A stretch of 64,000 nt of DNA from Serratia marcescens (GTDB lineage Bacteria; Pseudomonadota; Gammaproteobacteria; Enterobacterales; Enterobacteriaceae), in NCBI GenBank assembly GCA_015548865.1, contig JADMXW010000007.1, positions 1-64,000 of the forward strand, in the 5' to 3' direction. Under the pieces are notes generated by a model. The model did no database searches, had not been told where the DNA came from, and worked only from the letters and a program-made list of their open reading frames with translations. Positions 57,550-64,000 of the stretch are shown here, in pieces. The position numbers and the translations under genes were made by a program. Position 1 is the first letter of the stretch, and each line of letters begins with the position of its first letter.

Positions 57550-58725
57550 CTACCAGTAGGGGGTCCAGATTCGGGTAAGGCGAACCAAGGCTTCGAACCA
57601 AAAGTAATCGCCCCAGAGGTTGGGTTCGTTAATCCCCATGTTGCGACCAAAGTTATAAACACCTTCGCGCAGCAATCCATCGGTGTGATGGACAAAATAG
57701 TGCTGGCGCAAATGCTGTGCGATCTGCGTGATGGCATGCTGATAGGCTGGACGTAGCGGATCGGTAATCGGCAACTGCTTAAGCAGTTCTGTTATCCCAC
57801 ATACCGCAATCGCAGCCGCAGAGGTGTCACGAAACGTGTTGTCCTGCGGCGTGAAAATGAGATCCCAATAGCAGACGTAATCTTCCGGCAGCCGATTGAG
57901 AAAATAGTGGGTCAGCTTTCGGGATAGCTCTGGAAGTTCGTCATCACCGGTGTAGTTAAACCCCAACGCAAAGCCATAAATACCCCAGGCCTGCCCACGC
58001 GCCCAGCAGGAGTCATTACTAAATCCTTGATGGGTATCGCCATACAGTGGGCGGCCAGTGTGGATATCCATATAGAACGTATGGAACGTTGAGGCGTCGT
58101 CTCTGACCAAATGGCGTGCTGCCAACGCGAGATGGCGCTGTGCGGCTTGCCGATAGTGGGTATTCCCCGTTTCGTTAGCGGCCCAAAACAAGAGAGGGAC
58201 GTTCAGGTTGCAATCAATAATCATGCGCCCTTGACGTGCCGGATCGCTGAGATCGCCCCATGCCTGAATCACACCGGCGGTTTCGTTATAACGTTGATAA
58301 AGCAGTTCAGCAGCACGCAGCGCGAGTGAGCGGGCACGTTCGTTGCCGGTGAGACGCCAGGCATTCACGCAGGACAGCAGATACAGGAATCCTAAATCGT
58401 GGGTATCAACCTTGATTCTGTTATCCAGGCGCGTTTCAAAGCTATCTAACAATCCCTCCGCCACCTGACGATATTTATCGTCTCCGCTCACTTCCCAAGC
58501 CAGCCACAACATGCCGGTCCAGAATCCTTCCGTCCAGTCGACCTTTTTGACGGCCAGATAGTGGCCTTCACTGGCACTGGCGGCAGGAAATGTATGGCTA
58601 AAACGAGGCAACATCTCATCCAGCTTTTTCAGGACATCCTGAATCGCATCATTAAGCCATGCCTGAGAAAGCGGAGGGGAATATGCCTCATAGCGGGCAT
58701 TCAAGGGTTCAAGAGCGACAGTCAT
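57550..58725 (-). CDS. GH88 unsaturated glucuronyl hydrolase
   Basis: 391 residues, alpha6/alpha6 barrel of family GH88. It cleaves the 4,5-unsaturated uronic acid from oligosaccharides left by polysaccharide lyases, by hydrating the double bond. The catalytic pair appears to be D110 (THDLGF) and D171 (IDCNLNVPLL), matching D88 and D149 of Bacillus UGL. There is no signal peptide, so it is cytoplasmic and acts on sugars that the PTS brings in. It overlaps the IIA gene by four bases. Streptococci use the same gene pairing for hyaluronan and chondroitin disaccharides; the substrate here is unknown. Confidence 0.9.
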   Translation of the reverse strand: MTVALEPLNARYEAYSPPLSQAWLNDAIQDVLKKLDEMLPRFSHTFPAASASEGHYLAVKKVDWTEGFWTGMLWLAWEVSGDDKYRQVAEGLLDSFETRLDNRIKVDTHDLGFLYLLSCVNAWRLTGNERARSLALRAAELLYQRYNETAGVIQAWGDLSDPARQGRMIIDCNLNVPLLFWAANETGNTHYRQAAQRHLALAARHLVRDDASTFHTFYMDIHTGRPLYGDTHQGFSNDSCWARGQAWGIYGFALGFNYTGDDELPELSRKLTHYFLNRLPEDYVCYWDLIFTPQDNTFRDTSAAAIAVCGITELLKQLPITDPLRPAYQHAITQIAQHLRQHYFVHHTDGLLREGVYNFGRNMGINEPNLWGDYFWFEALVRLTRIWTPYW

Positions 58726-59204
58726 TGCGATGGCTCCGTAGTGAAGAAATCATCGGTATCATCTGGTTTAGTGTTAAAGCTTGCTTCGCGTGCCGCTTGA
58801 AGTGCAGGGACGGTATTCATGTATTGCATGCCTTCTGTCGCCATCGTGATGGCCTCGTGTACTCGCTCAGCAGTATTACTGCTTTCAGACATGCAAAACG
58901 CCATCAGCATAATGAGATTGGCGCCGCTGATAACGTGCATATGCGGATATTTCACCATCAATTGTACCGCGGTATTATTAACGCTCCCCCCCTGCATATC
59001 GGTGAAAAGCACTAGCTCATTGCCGCGTCGCGCTGATTCCTGTGCAATTTCGCTAAAGCGTTCGGCCAGTTCAGCGGTAGAGCCAATATCGCCACAATAG
59101 GCACAAATAGATTGAATCGCATGATCCTCACCAATCAGTAAATTCAGGGCGGATAACATCCCTTCGGCGTATCGGCCATGACTGGCGATGTAAACTTCTC
59201 GCAT
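58722..59204 (-). CDS. PTS system mannose-family IIA component
   Basis: Cytoplasmic IIA, 160 residues, first gene of the operon. The phosphorylated histidine is H9 in IASHGRYAEG. It receives phosphate from HPr and gives it to IIB. The LevR-type activator upstream is a likely second target of PTS phosphate. The ATG at 59204 follows AAGGA, and a sigma-54 promoter lies 41 bp upstream. Confidence 0.92.
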   Translation of the reverse strand: MREVYIASHGRYAEGMLSALNLLIGEDHAIQSICAYCGDIGSTAELAERFSEIAQESARRGNELVLFTDMQGGSVNNTAVQLMVKYPHMHVISGANLIMLMAFCMSESSNTAERVHEAITMATEGMQYMNTVPALQAAREASFNTKPDDTDDFFTTEPSQ

Positions 59205-59244
59205 AACGCGTTCCTTAATTTATTTACAGCAACTGGTAGCATTA

Positions 59245-59263
59245 ATGCATTTACCATGCCACA
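59245..59263 (-). promoter_or_regulatory. Sigma-54 promoter of PTS operon
   Basis: On the minus strand tgtggcatggtaaatgcat: -24 element TGGCAT and -12 element ATGCA at the correct spacing (consensus TGGCAC-N5-TTGCA). The start site would fall about 30 bp before the IIA gene. A LevR-type activator is encoded immediately upstream. Confidence 0.8.
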
Positions 59264-59592
59264 TCTATATTTTACTGTTTTTATTGGGTTTTATTATTAT
59301 CATTAGACGCTAAACATACTGTCCATACGATATAACGCGATGTGTCGAAACGCTGTGCCGACGTATTTACATCAGCACAACGTTTTCCACAGAAAAATAC
59401 GGAACGGGGATGCATAAGGCGAAACAGATCGCCATTCAGCACGCTAATATTGTCAGAGCAGTGAGGAAGGTGATTACTGATCACAAAGGATGTGCTAAAA
59501 ATTTCTTCCAAAGAAGATATTCTTTCTTGTCGAGAAGCAATAATATCTCATCGAGTGTCGAAAAGCATGCGTGCCGATTGACCAACGCTAAA
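59264..59592. promoter_or_regulatory. Spacer between activator and PTS operon
   Basis: About 330 bp; should hold the upstream activator sites for the LevR-type protein. I could not pick a convincing palindrome. Rightward short open frames here have no ribosome sites. Confidence 0.4.
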
Positions 59593-62205
59593 TCATGACG
59601 ATACGGATTCTGAAGAAATCCAGGGCTCCATGATTTCATAAATCATCAGCACTTCTGTTAGTGGAACGACAATATGATATTTACGATTAAGTACCTGGAA
59701 AAAAGTATCGTGAATTTCGACGAACGCCTGTTGATCCGCAGTCAATTCTGAGTCATCACGATGGCACATGCCTGTATTGACCATAATTCGCTCAATCATC
59801 AGAGCAATGTGCATAAACAGATTAATACGTAAATAGCTTTCAAAATGAATTTTATAGAAAAATTCATACTGCTTAATCACTGCTTCGACTTCATCGATAA
59901 TAATAACCGGGTTAAGGAAATTAAGACGTCCAGCAACACCTTCTACCGTAAATAATTTTACCACTTCATCAATCATCGGTTCCATTCCGCCGGGAACAAG
60001 AAGATCGGTAAAATAATCCCGATTCAGGATATTAACCTTCTCTTTTATCAATTGCTCCACGCTAATGATGGGGATATAACCTGCATCGAGATCGGTTGTG
60101 GTAATGACAAGGCGCGTACCATTCAATACTGGATCGGCCTGTGACAGTTTGTATTTTAAATCATCATATTCCATTGTGACAATATCGATTGACTCAGAAG
60201 ACAGATAGCGAAATACAATATCCTTTAATTTTCGGGAAATACCTTCTCCAGATATACATGAGATAATAATCTTGTTACCTGGCAGCATACCGGCATAATA
60301 CCGCGTTTCAACCTCATAGAGGCCTTTTACACTGTCGATAATCTCTTCCATTGACAACCGATGCTGAATTTTAGAAGCAATATCCAATGCCATTGCGGTG
60401 CTCACATTATTAATAACAAGCAACTCACCATGAAGATGCAGTTTTATTTCTTCATAGATTTCCTTCAGCGAACCCATATCGACCAATATAATCAGCCCCG
60501 CCCGCTGTTTAATGCTGTCCAGGTGAGCGATCAACATATCGATTATCTCTCGCGTCGATGTCGAATTGGGCATATCAAACGCTTTAAGATAGTATCCTCC
60601 GGTTAATTGGTTAGCGACACCGGCAATACTGGAGGCAGTGGAGCGGCCATGGGAAACAATAACACCCTGAATCAGATCATCTTCACCGGATAATTTGTTC
60701 ATGGCGCAACTCAGCAGTGGCACAAGCAAAGGATAATCGGTGTTTGTTACATATTTTTTCAGCAAGGATACACATTCAAGCGCCAACAGTCGGGCTTTTG
60801 AGGAAACGTAATCGGTGATGGATAAAAGTTCATTGATACGTTGCTCTTCCCACGTATTACTCATGGCGTAATGCAGACAAAGCCAGACCGTTTTTCGATA
60901 ATCCGTGTTACATCCAATGCCCGTTTGATTTTCCAGTTCATTGATGGCGTACATGACGTTTTGCCAGATATAACCGCTGTAGAGTTCATCTTTCTGAACG
61001 TTGCAGTTAAGCGTTGTGAGCAAATGTTCAAGTTTTCGATTTAACAGCAAGGCATTACCACTGTGGCAAAACTCTTTGAATATCACGTCATCCCGCATTG
61101 CTTTAGGCAACAGTGACGAAATATCAAGGGAAACAGAGGGTTTTCGTACGGAAAACACTAGTGTCTCACCATTCATTTGACCAGGCTGAGAGGGCTGTAA
61201 TGCGATATATTCAGCGTGTTGATTTTCACTCCACGCACTGGCACACATTACTCTGATCTGGTTTTTCAATTCACCGACATTGCCCCGGATAGGCGATGCT
61301 ACCAACTGATGCATCAACAGGCTATCCATATGAATATCGCGATTCAGATCGCGCGCTTCACGCCGTAAAAAATACTCTACTTGAGCCACGCGTTCGGTTA
61401 ACGGACGAGAAATAAAGTTTGGTAACGCGATACGAATGGGAATTCTCCGACGAAAAGTATTCAGTAATACGGTATCGACATTTTCCGTTGTGGCAAAAAT
61501 AAAGCGTATAGCGGCTGACTGACGAGTTCGATTATCTCCTAAGCGATAAAAGTACCCTTTATCCATAAATAAAAAGAGCTTTTCTTGGTTTTCCGCAGAT
61601 AACCGGTGTACTTCATCAAGAAACAGAAAGCTGCCGTCAGCGTCGTCAAAGGCGCCTTTTTTATCCCGATTGGCGCCAGTAAATGCGCCTTTGATATAAC
61701 CAAACAATGTTGCGGAAAGCAGTTCGGGGTTGTTGGCATAATCGGCACAGTTTAGCTCGATTAATGGCTTATCCAAGGCAACAATGCCGCGATCCTGTGC
61801 ATAACGATGAATCATTGTCGCCAAATGGCTTTTCCCGACGCCACTCTCGCCAGACAGTAGTATCGGCAACCCCCGACCAGGGTAATTGACGGCAGCACGA
61901 CAAGAAGAGATGGCTTTCTCCAGACTTCCTGCCGCACCGATCAGTTCGCTAAAAACATCGTCATGCTTTAGTTGCACAACGACATCTGGCGCAGTCTGTG
62001 GGCGAGTATCAATATAAAAGCGAACAGGGCGAGTATTTTTCTTATGAAGCTTGCCCTCATCACACAGGCGATTAAGGTAATGGCTGATAACGCTACGACT
62101 TACTTGAATAAAATCCGTACAATCCAGTGCCGTGAACCCATGGGCATTGCTGCCATAATGCGTGATGATATTTTGGAACAGTTTATCTTTTGCAGACAAA
62201 GCCAT
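59593..62205 (-). CDS. LevR-type sigma-54 activator with PRD and PTS domains
   Basis: 870 residues. Order: N-terminal HTH (about 5-65), AAA+ sigma-54 domain (about 90-330) with Walker A GESGVGKS (119-126), sigma-54 contact GAFTGA (173-178) and Walker B LFLDE (194-198). Next come PRD1 (about 405-470, H445), an EIIA-mannose-like domain (about 512-600, H519 in VSHGRST), an EIIB-like domain (C650 in IISCISGEG) and PRD2 (about 760-865, H799). Phosphorylation of these histidines by PTS proteins sets activity in relatives. It directly precedes the PTS/GH88 operon and should activate the sigma-54 promoter there. Confidence 0.92.
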   Translation of the reverse strand: MALSAKDKLFQNIITHYGSNAHGFTALDCTDFIQVSRSVISHYLNRLCDEGKLHKKNTRPVRFYIDTRPQTAPDVVVQLKHDDVFSELIGAAGSLEKAISSCRAAVNYPGRGLPILLSGESGVGKSHLATMIHRYAQDRGIVALDKPLIELNCADYANNPELLSATLFGYIKGAFTGANRDKKGAFDDADGSFLFLDEVHRLSAENQEKLFLFMDKGYFYRLGDNRTRQSAAIRFIFATTENVDTVLLNTFRRRIPIRIALPNFISRPLTERVAQVEYFLRREARDLNRDIHMDSLLMHQLVASPIRGNVGELKNQIRVMCASAWSENQHAEYIALQPSQPGQMNGETLVFSVRKPSVSLDISSLLPKAMRDDVIFKEFCHSGNALLLNRKLEHLLTTLNCNVQKDELYSGYIWQNVMYAINELENQTGIGCNTDYRKTVWLCLHYAMSNTWEEQRINELLSITDYVSSKARLLALECVSLLKKYVTNTDYPLLVPLLSCAMNKLSGEDDLIQGVIVSHGRSTASSIAGVANQLTGGYYLKAFDMPNSTSTREIIDMLIAHLDSIKQRAGLIILVDMGSLKEIYEEIKLHLHGELLVINNVSTAMALDIASKIQHRLSMEEIIDSVKGLYEVETRYYAGMLPGNKIIISCISGEGISRKLKDIVFRYLSSESIDIVTMEYDDLKYKLSQADPVLNGTRLVITTTDLDAGYIPIISVEQLIKEKVNILNRDYFTDLLVPGGMEPMIDEVVKLFTVEGVAGRLNFLNPVIIIDEVEAVIKQYEFFYKIHFESYLRINLFMHIALMIERIMVNTGMCHRDDSELTADQQAFVEIHDTFFQVLNRKYHIVVPLTEVLMIYEIMEPWISSESVSS

Positions 62206-62580
62206 GAGCGGATACCACCGTAGTAAGCGGGACAGTGTTCATTTATTCTTAGACACTAGACACTATAAATTTGTTGAACACTAAGGACTATCTGCCTTAT
62301 GGCGAGGAAATGAAACACTGTTTTTACTTTGTTGTGATCTCCTTCTCATCCTGAATGCTGCTGAACGAAAAGCTTAAAAAACCCTCCACGTAAATCTTGG
62401 TCAACACAACAAATCGGTTAAACGCGAATAAAGATAAAGGGTCGGCGCTCGGTGGAACAACAAATTACGTGAGGAAATTAGCTTTATCCGTGTTTTTACC
62501 AGCAAAAGAGGTATGGCTTCGAGTGGTTTTTGATGAACGAGGGCGAACCTGAAAAAGGGGATAACCAATTGATTGAAAGC
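62206..62580. other. Intergenic region upstream of activator
   Basis: 375 bp. Repeated (a)gacacta motifs and an inverted pair agtgttca (62234-62241) / tgaacact (62275-62282) lie just upstream of the activator start and may be regulatory. No gene seen. Confidence 0.4.
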
Positions 62581-62583
62581 AAA

Positions 62584-62611
62584 AAAGCAGACGTCAGTGA
62601 ACGTCTGCTTT
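62584..62611 (-). terminator. Terminator after tRNA-Asn
   Basis: Stem aaagcagacgt / acgtctgcttt with a 6-nt loop; on the minus strand it is followed by a run of T, right after the tRNA 3' end. Confidence 0.85.
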
Positions 62612-62619
62612 CTTTAATT

Positions 62620-62695
62620 TGGCTCCTCTGACTGGACTCGAACCAGTGACATACGGATTAACAGTCCGCCGTTCTACCGACTGAACTACAGAGGA
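62620..62695 (-). tRNA. tRNA-Asn (anticodon GTT)
   Basis: 76 nt cloverleaf with an encoded CCA end (62620-62622). Acceptor tcctctg pairs with cagagga, the T-loop has gttcgag, and the anticodon GTT lies at 62660-62662 in ggactgttaatcc. No duplicated 3' end was seen nearby that would mark an integrated element. Confidence 0.97.
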
Positions 62696-62758
62696 ATCGT
62701 GTGAACGGGGCGCATAATAACGGGGTGTCGCAGGGATGTCAAAGGGAGAACATGCAAA

Positions 62759-62800
62759 GGGCGATCGTTTGCTGAGAGATTAGGCAAATCGCCCCTTTTT
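62759..62800 (+). terminator. Terminator-like hairpin without an assigned plus-strand gene
   Basis: gggcgat / atcgccc with partial pairing between gtttgc and gcaaat in the interior, then cttttttc on the plus strand. The gene on the right is leftward, so either it works bidirectionally for that gene or it ends an unrecognised plus-strand transcript. Confidence 0.5.
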
Positions 62801-62823
62801 TCTGCATGGCGGCGAAAGATTCC

Positions 62824-62856
62824 GCAAAGTTAAGCTGTTTTCGCGCTTAACTTTGC
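62824..62856 (-). terminator. Hairpin after racemase gene
   Basis: gcaaagttaagc / gcttaactttgc, 12-bp perfect arms and a 9-nt loop, 28 bp past the racemase stop; no U-tract. Confidence 0.5.
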
Positions 62857-62883
62857 TCCGTAAAAGCGTCGCGCCATTTTTCT

Positions 62884-63627
62884 TCAAGCTGCAATTGGGT
62901 GATGAGGTGTTCCCTGATTGCTGGGGTGGCGTGGCGCGTGGGCGAAATACCACTCAACGGTTTTCTTGATCAGTGCGTCAGTTGCGTCAATATAGTTTTC
63001 CGGTGCTGATGCCATATCCTGCTGGAGAATCAGCGGCAGTTCAGTACAGCCCAGAATCAGCTTTTCCACGCCAGCATTAAGTAGACTGTCCCTGACCGGA
63101 GCCAGAAGACGATGTGCATCGGCAATACGACCGGCCTTATAGGCATAAATGCTTTCCATTACCGCCTGTTGTGCTGTGTCATCGGGAGTCTGACAAGTTA
63201 TACCCAATGCACTAAGGTTATCCTGATAAATTTTTGCTTGCACAGTGGCTGTCGTTGCCAGTAATCCAACTGCATGCAACTTTTGCTGTTTAATCAACTG
63301 ACAGGTTGTATCAATAATACTGATCATTTCGACATGCGTGCGTTTTTTTAATTCGTCAAACCAGAAATGAGCAGTATTACAAGGGATGATAATACATTCT
63401 GCACCGGCATTTTCGAGGATCTTCATGTACTGAACCATTTTATCTAACGGTGATGCTCCGTGGTTCAAAATACATTGCGTTCTGTCCGGAATATCGGGAA
63501 TGGATACCGCAATGGTAGGAATATGATCCTGGTCTTTGTTCGCCGGCGTGTTGTTAATTAATTTTTGCATGGCATCAACGGTCGCCCCTGGTCCCATTCC
63601 ACCAAGAATACCGATTAAATTATTCAC
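62884..63627 (-). CDS. Aspartate/glutamate racemase family protein
   Basis: Cofactor-independent amino acid racemase, 247 residues. The two catalytic cysteines are C83 (IPCNTAH) and C194 (LGCTELPL), each at the proper place in the two domains. The N-terminus has IGILGGMGPGAT, typical of the aspartate racemase group. It may make D-amino acids for the cell wall or signalling. It diverges from a LysR-family gene that may control it. Confidence 0.9.
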   Translation of the reverse strand: MNNLIGILGGMGPGATVDAMQKLINNTPANKDQDHIPTIAVSIPDIPDRTQCILNHGASPLDKMVQYMKILENAGAECIIIPCNTAHFWFDELKKRTHVEMISIIDTTCQLIKQQKLHAVGLLATTATVQAKIYQDNLSALGITCQTPDDTAQQAVMESIYAYKAGRIADAHRLLAPVRDSLLNAGVEKLILGCTELPLILQQDMASAPENYIDATDALIKKTVEWYFAHAPRHPSNQGTPHHPIAA

Positions 63628-63832
63628 GTTATTAGCCTCAACACATGAAGGAATTGAAAATATCTTCGCATAACCAGCCGGAATGTGAATTGCTAAATTC
63701 CCATCCCCTATGTATGATTTGCATAGCTAACCGTGTGGCTATGCTTTTCCTGGCTATCCTCTTAAGAGGGGTGCATGACGAGAGCGGTTTTGGTGGTTGG
63801 TGCAACGCGGTGTTGAGGTAAAAGAGGTGAGT
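63628..63832. promoter_or_regulatory. Divergent promoter region
   Basis: 205 bp between the racemase and LysR genes. LysR proteins often bind such spacers; no T-N11-A pair was singled out with confidence. Confidence 0.35.
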
Positions 63833-64000
63833 GTGCTGAATAACATTGAAACGAAATGGCTGTATGATTTTATTGCGTTGGAAGAGCATCGCAGTTTTAC
63901 CTTGGCTGCGGAAAAACGCAATATTTCTCAGTCTTCATTCAGTCGTCGTATTCGGGCACTGGAAACTGCTATCGGGATTGAGTTGTTTGACAGGAATGCT
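63833..64000 (+). CDS. LysR-family regulator, N-terminal part
   Basis: Truncated by the window edge. 56 codons from the GTG at 63833, which follows agagg; an in-frame GTG at 63827 is an alternative. The sequence has the LysR HTH (SFTLAAEKRNISQSSFSRRI) and the typical RALETAIGIELFDRN. It is divergent from the racemase gene and a likely regulator of it. Confidence 0.88.
   Translation, partial: MLNNIETKWLYDFIALEEHRSFTLAAEKRNISQSSFSRRIRALETAIGIELFDRNA

Noticed and set aside
62620..62695. tRNA-Asn as the attachment site of an island containing the PTS genes
   Set aside because: No integrase and no repeated tRNA 3' end found in the window.

Overview
The window reads as chromosomal DNA of an enterobacterium (order Enterobacterales). 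The best guess is a plant- or insect-associated member near Pectobacterium, Dickeya or Brenneria. Evidence: enterobacterial-type dgcC (adrA), amn, mgtA with a leader peptide, katG, cheV and tRNA-Asn, plus palindromic intergenic repeats of a kind familiar from Yersinia, Serratia and Pectobacterium. The genus is inference. No phage, transposase, CRISPR array or plasmid function was seen.

Layout. 0.6-2.5 kb: a membrane diguanylate cyclase and an unknown gene. 2.7-10.1 kb: an RpiR regulator and a polyamine-type ABC importer with two tandem, nearly identical binding proteins; the tightly packed operon ends in a creatinase-like M24 protein that has lost its metal ligands. 10.1-10.6 kb: a GC-rich, highly structured intergenic stretch. 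10.6-21.3 kb: a yersiniabactin/pyochelin-type siderophore uptake locus (methyltransferase, PchR-like and YbtA-like AraC regulators, FyuA receptor, YbtX-like MFS protein, small unknown protein, YbtP and YbtQ) with three Fur-box candidates and no siderophore synthesis genes. 21.4-25.4 kb: Tat-exported carbonic anhydrase, amn, and an SseJ-like GDSL acyltransferase that may be a type III effector. 25.4-30.6 kb: GH31 glycosidase, ACS-family transporter and LacI regulator. 30.7-33.7 kb: mgtA with an mgtL-like leader ORF.

34.2-38.0 kb: GntR regulator, an array of five 11-bp iterons, a PcaB/adenylosuccinate-lyase family enzyme and a DASS anion transporter. 38.2-46.3 kb: second diguanylate cyclase, small secreted and membrane proteins, DJ-1/PfpI protein, katG with an OxyR-like site, cheV and an EamA exporter. 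46.5-53.9 kb: NhaC antiporter, catecholate-type TonB receptor, SulP transporter and aldo/keto reductase, interspersed with four copies of one palindromic repeat. 54.0-62.2 kb: a decayed manA remnant, a HAD phosphatase, and a mannose-family PTS operon (IIA, GH88 unsaturated glucuronyl hydrolase, IIB, IIC, IID) controlled by a LevR-type sigma-54 activator through a visible -24/-12 promoter. The right edge holds tRNA-Asn, an aspartate/glutamate racemase and the start of a LysR regulator.

The window is mostly nutrient acquisition. Each catabolic or uptake module carries its own dedicated regulator: RpiR, PchR/YbtA, LacI, GntR or LevR. The most unusual items are the metal-less M24 operon, the SseJ-like protein, the iteron array, the GH88-PTS system and the mgtL-like leader.
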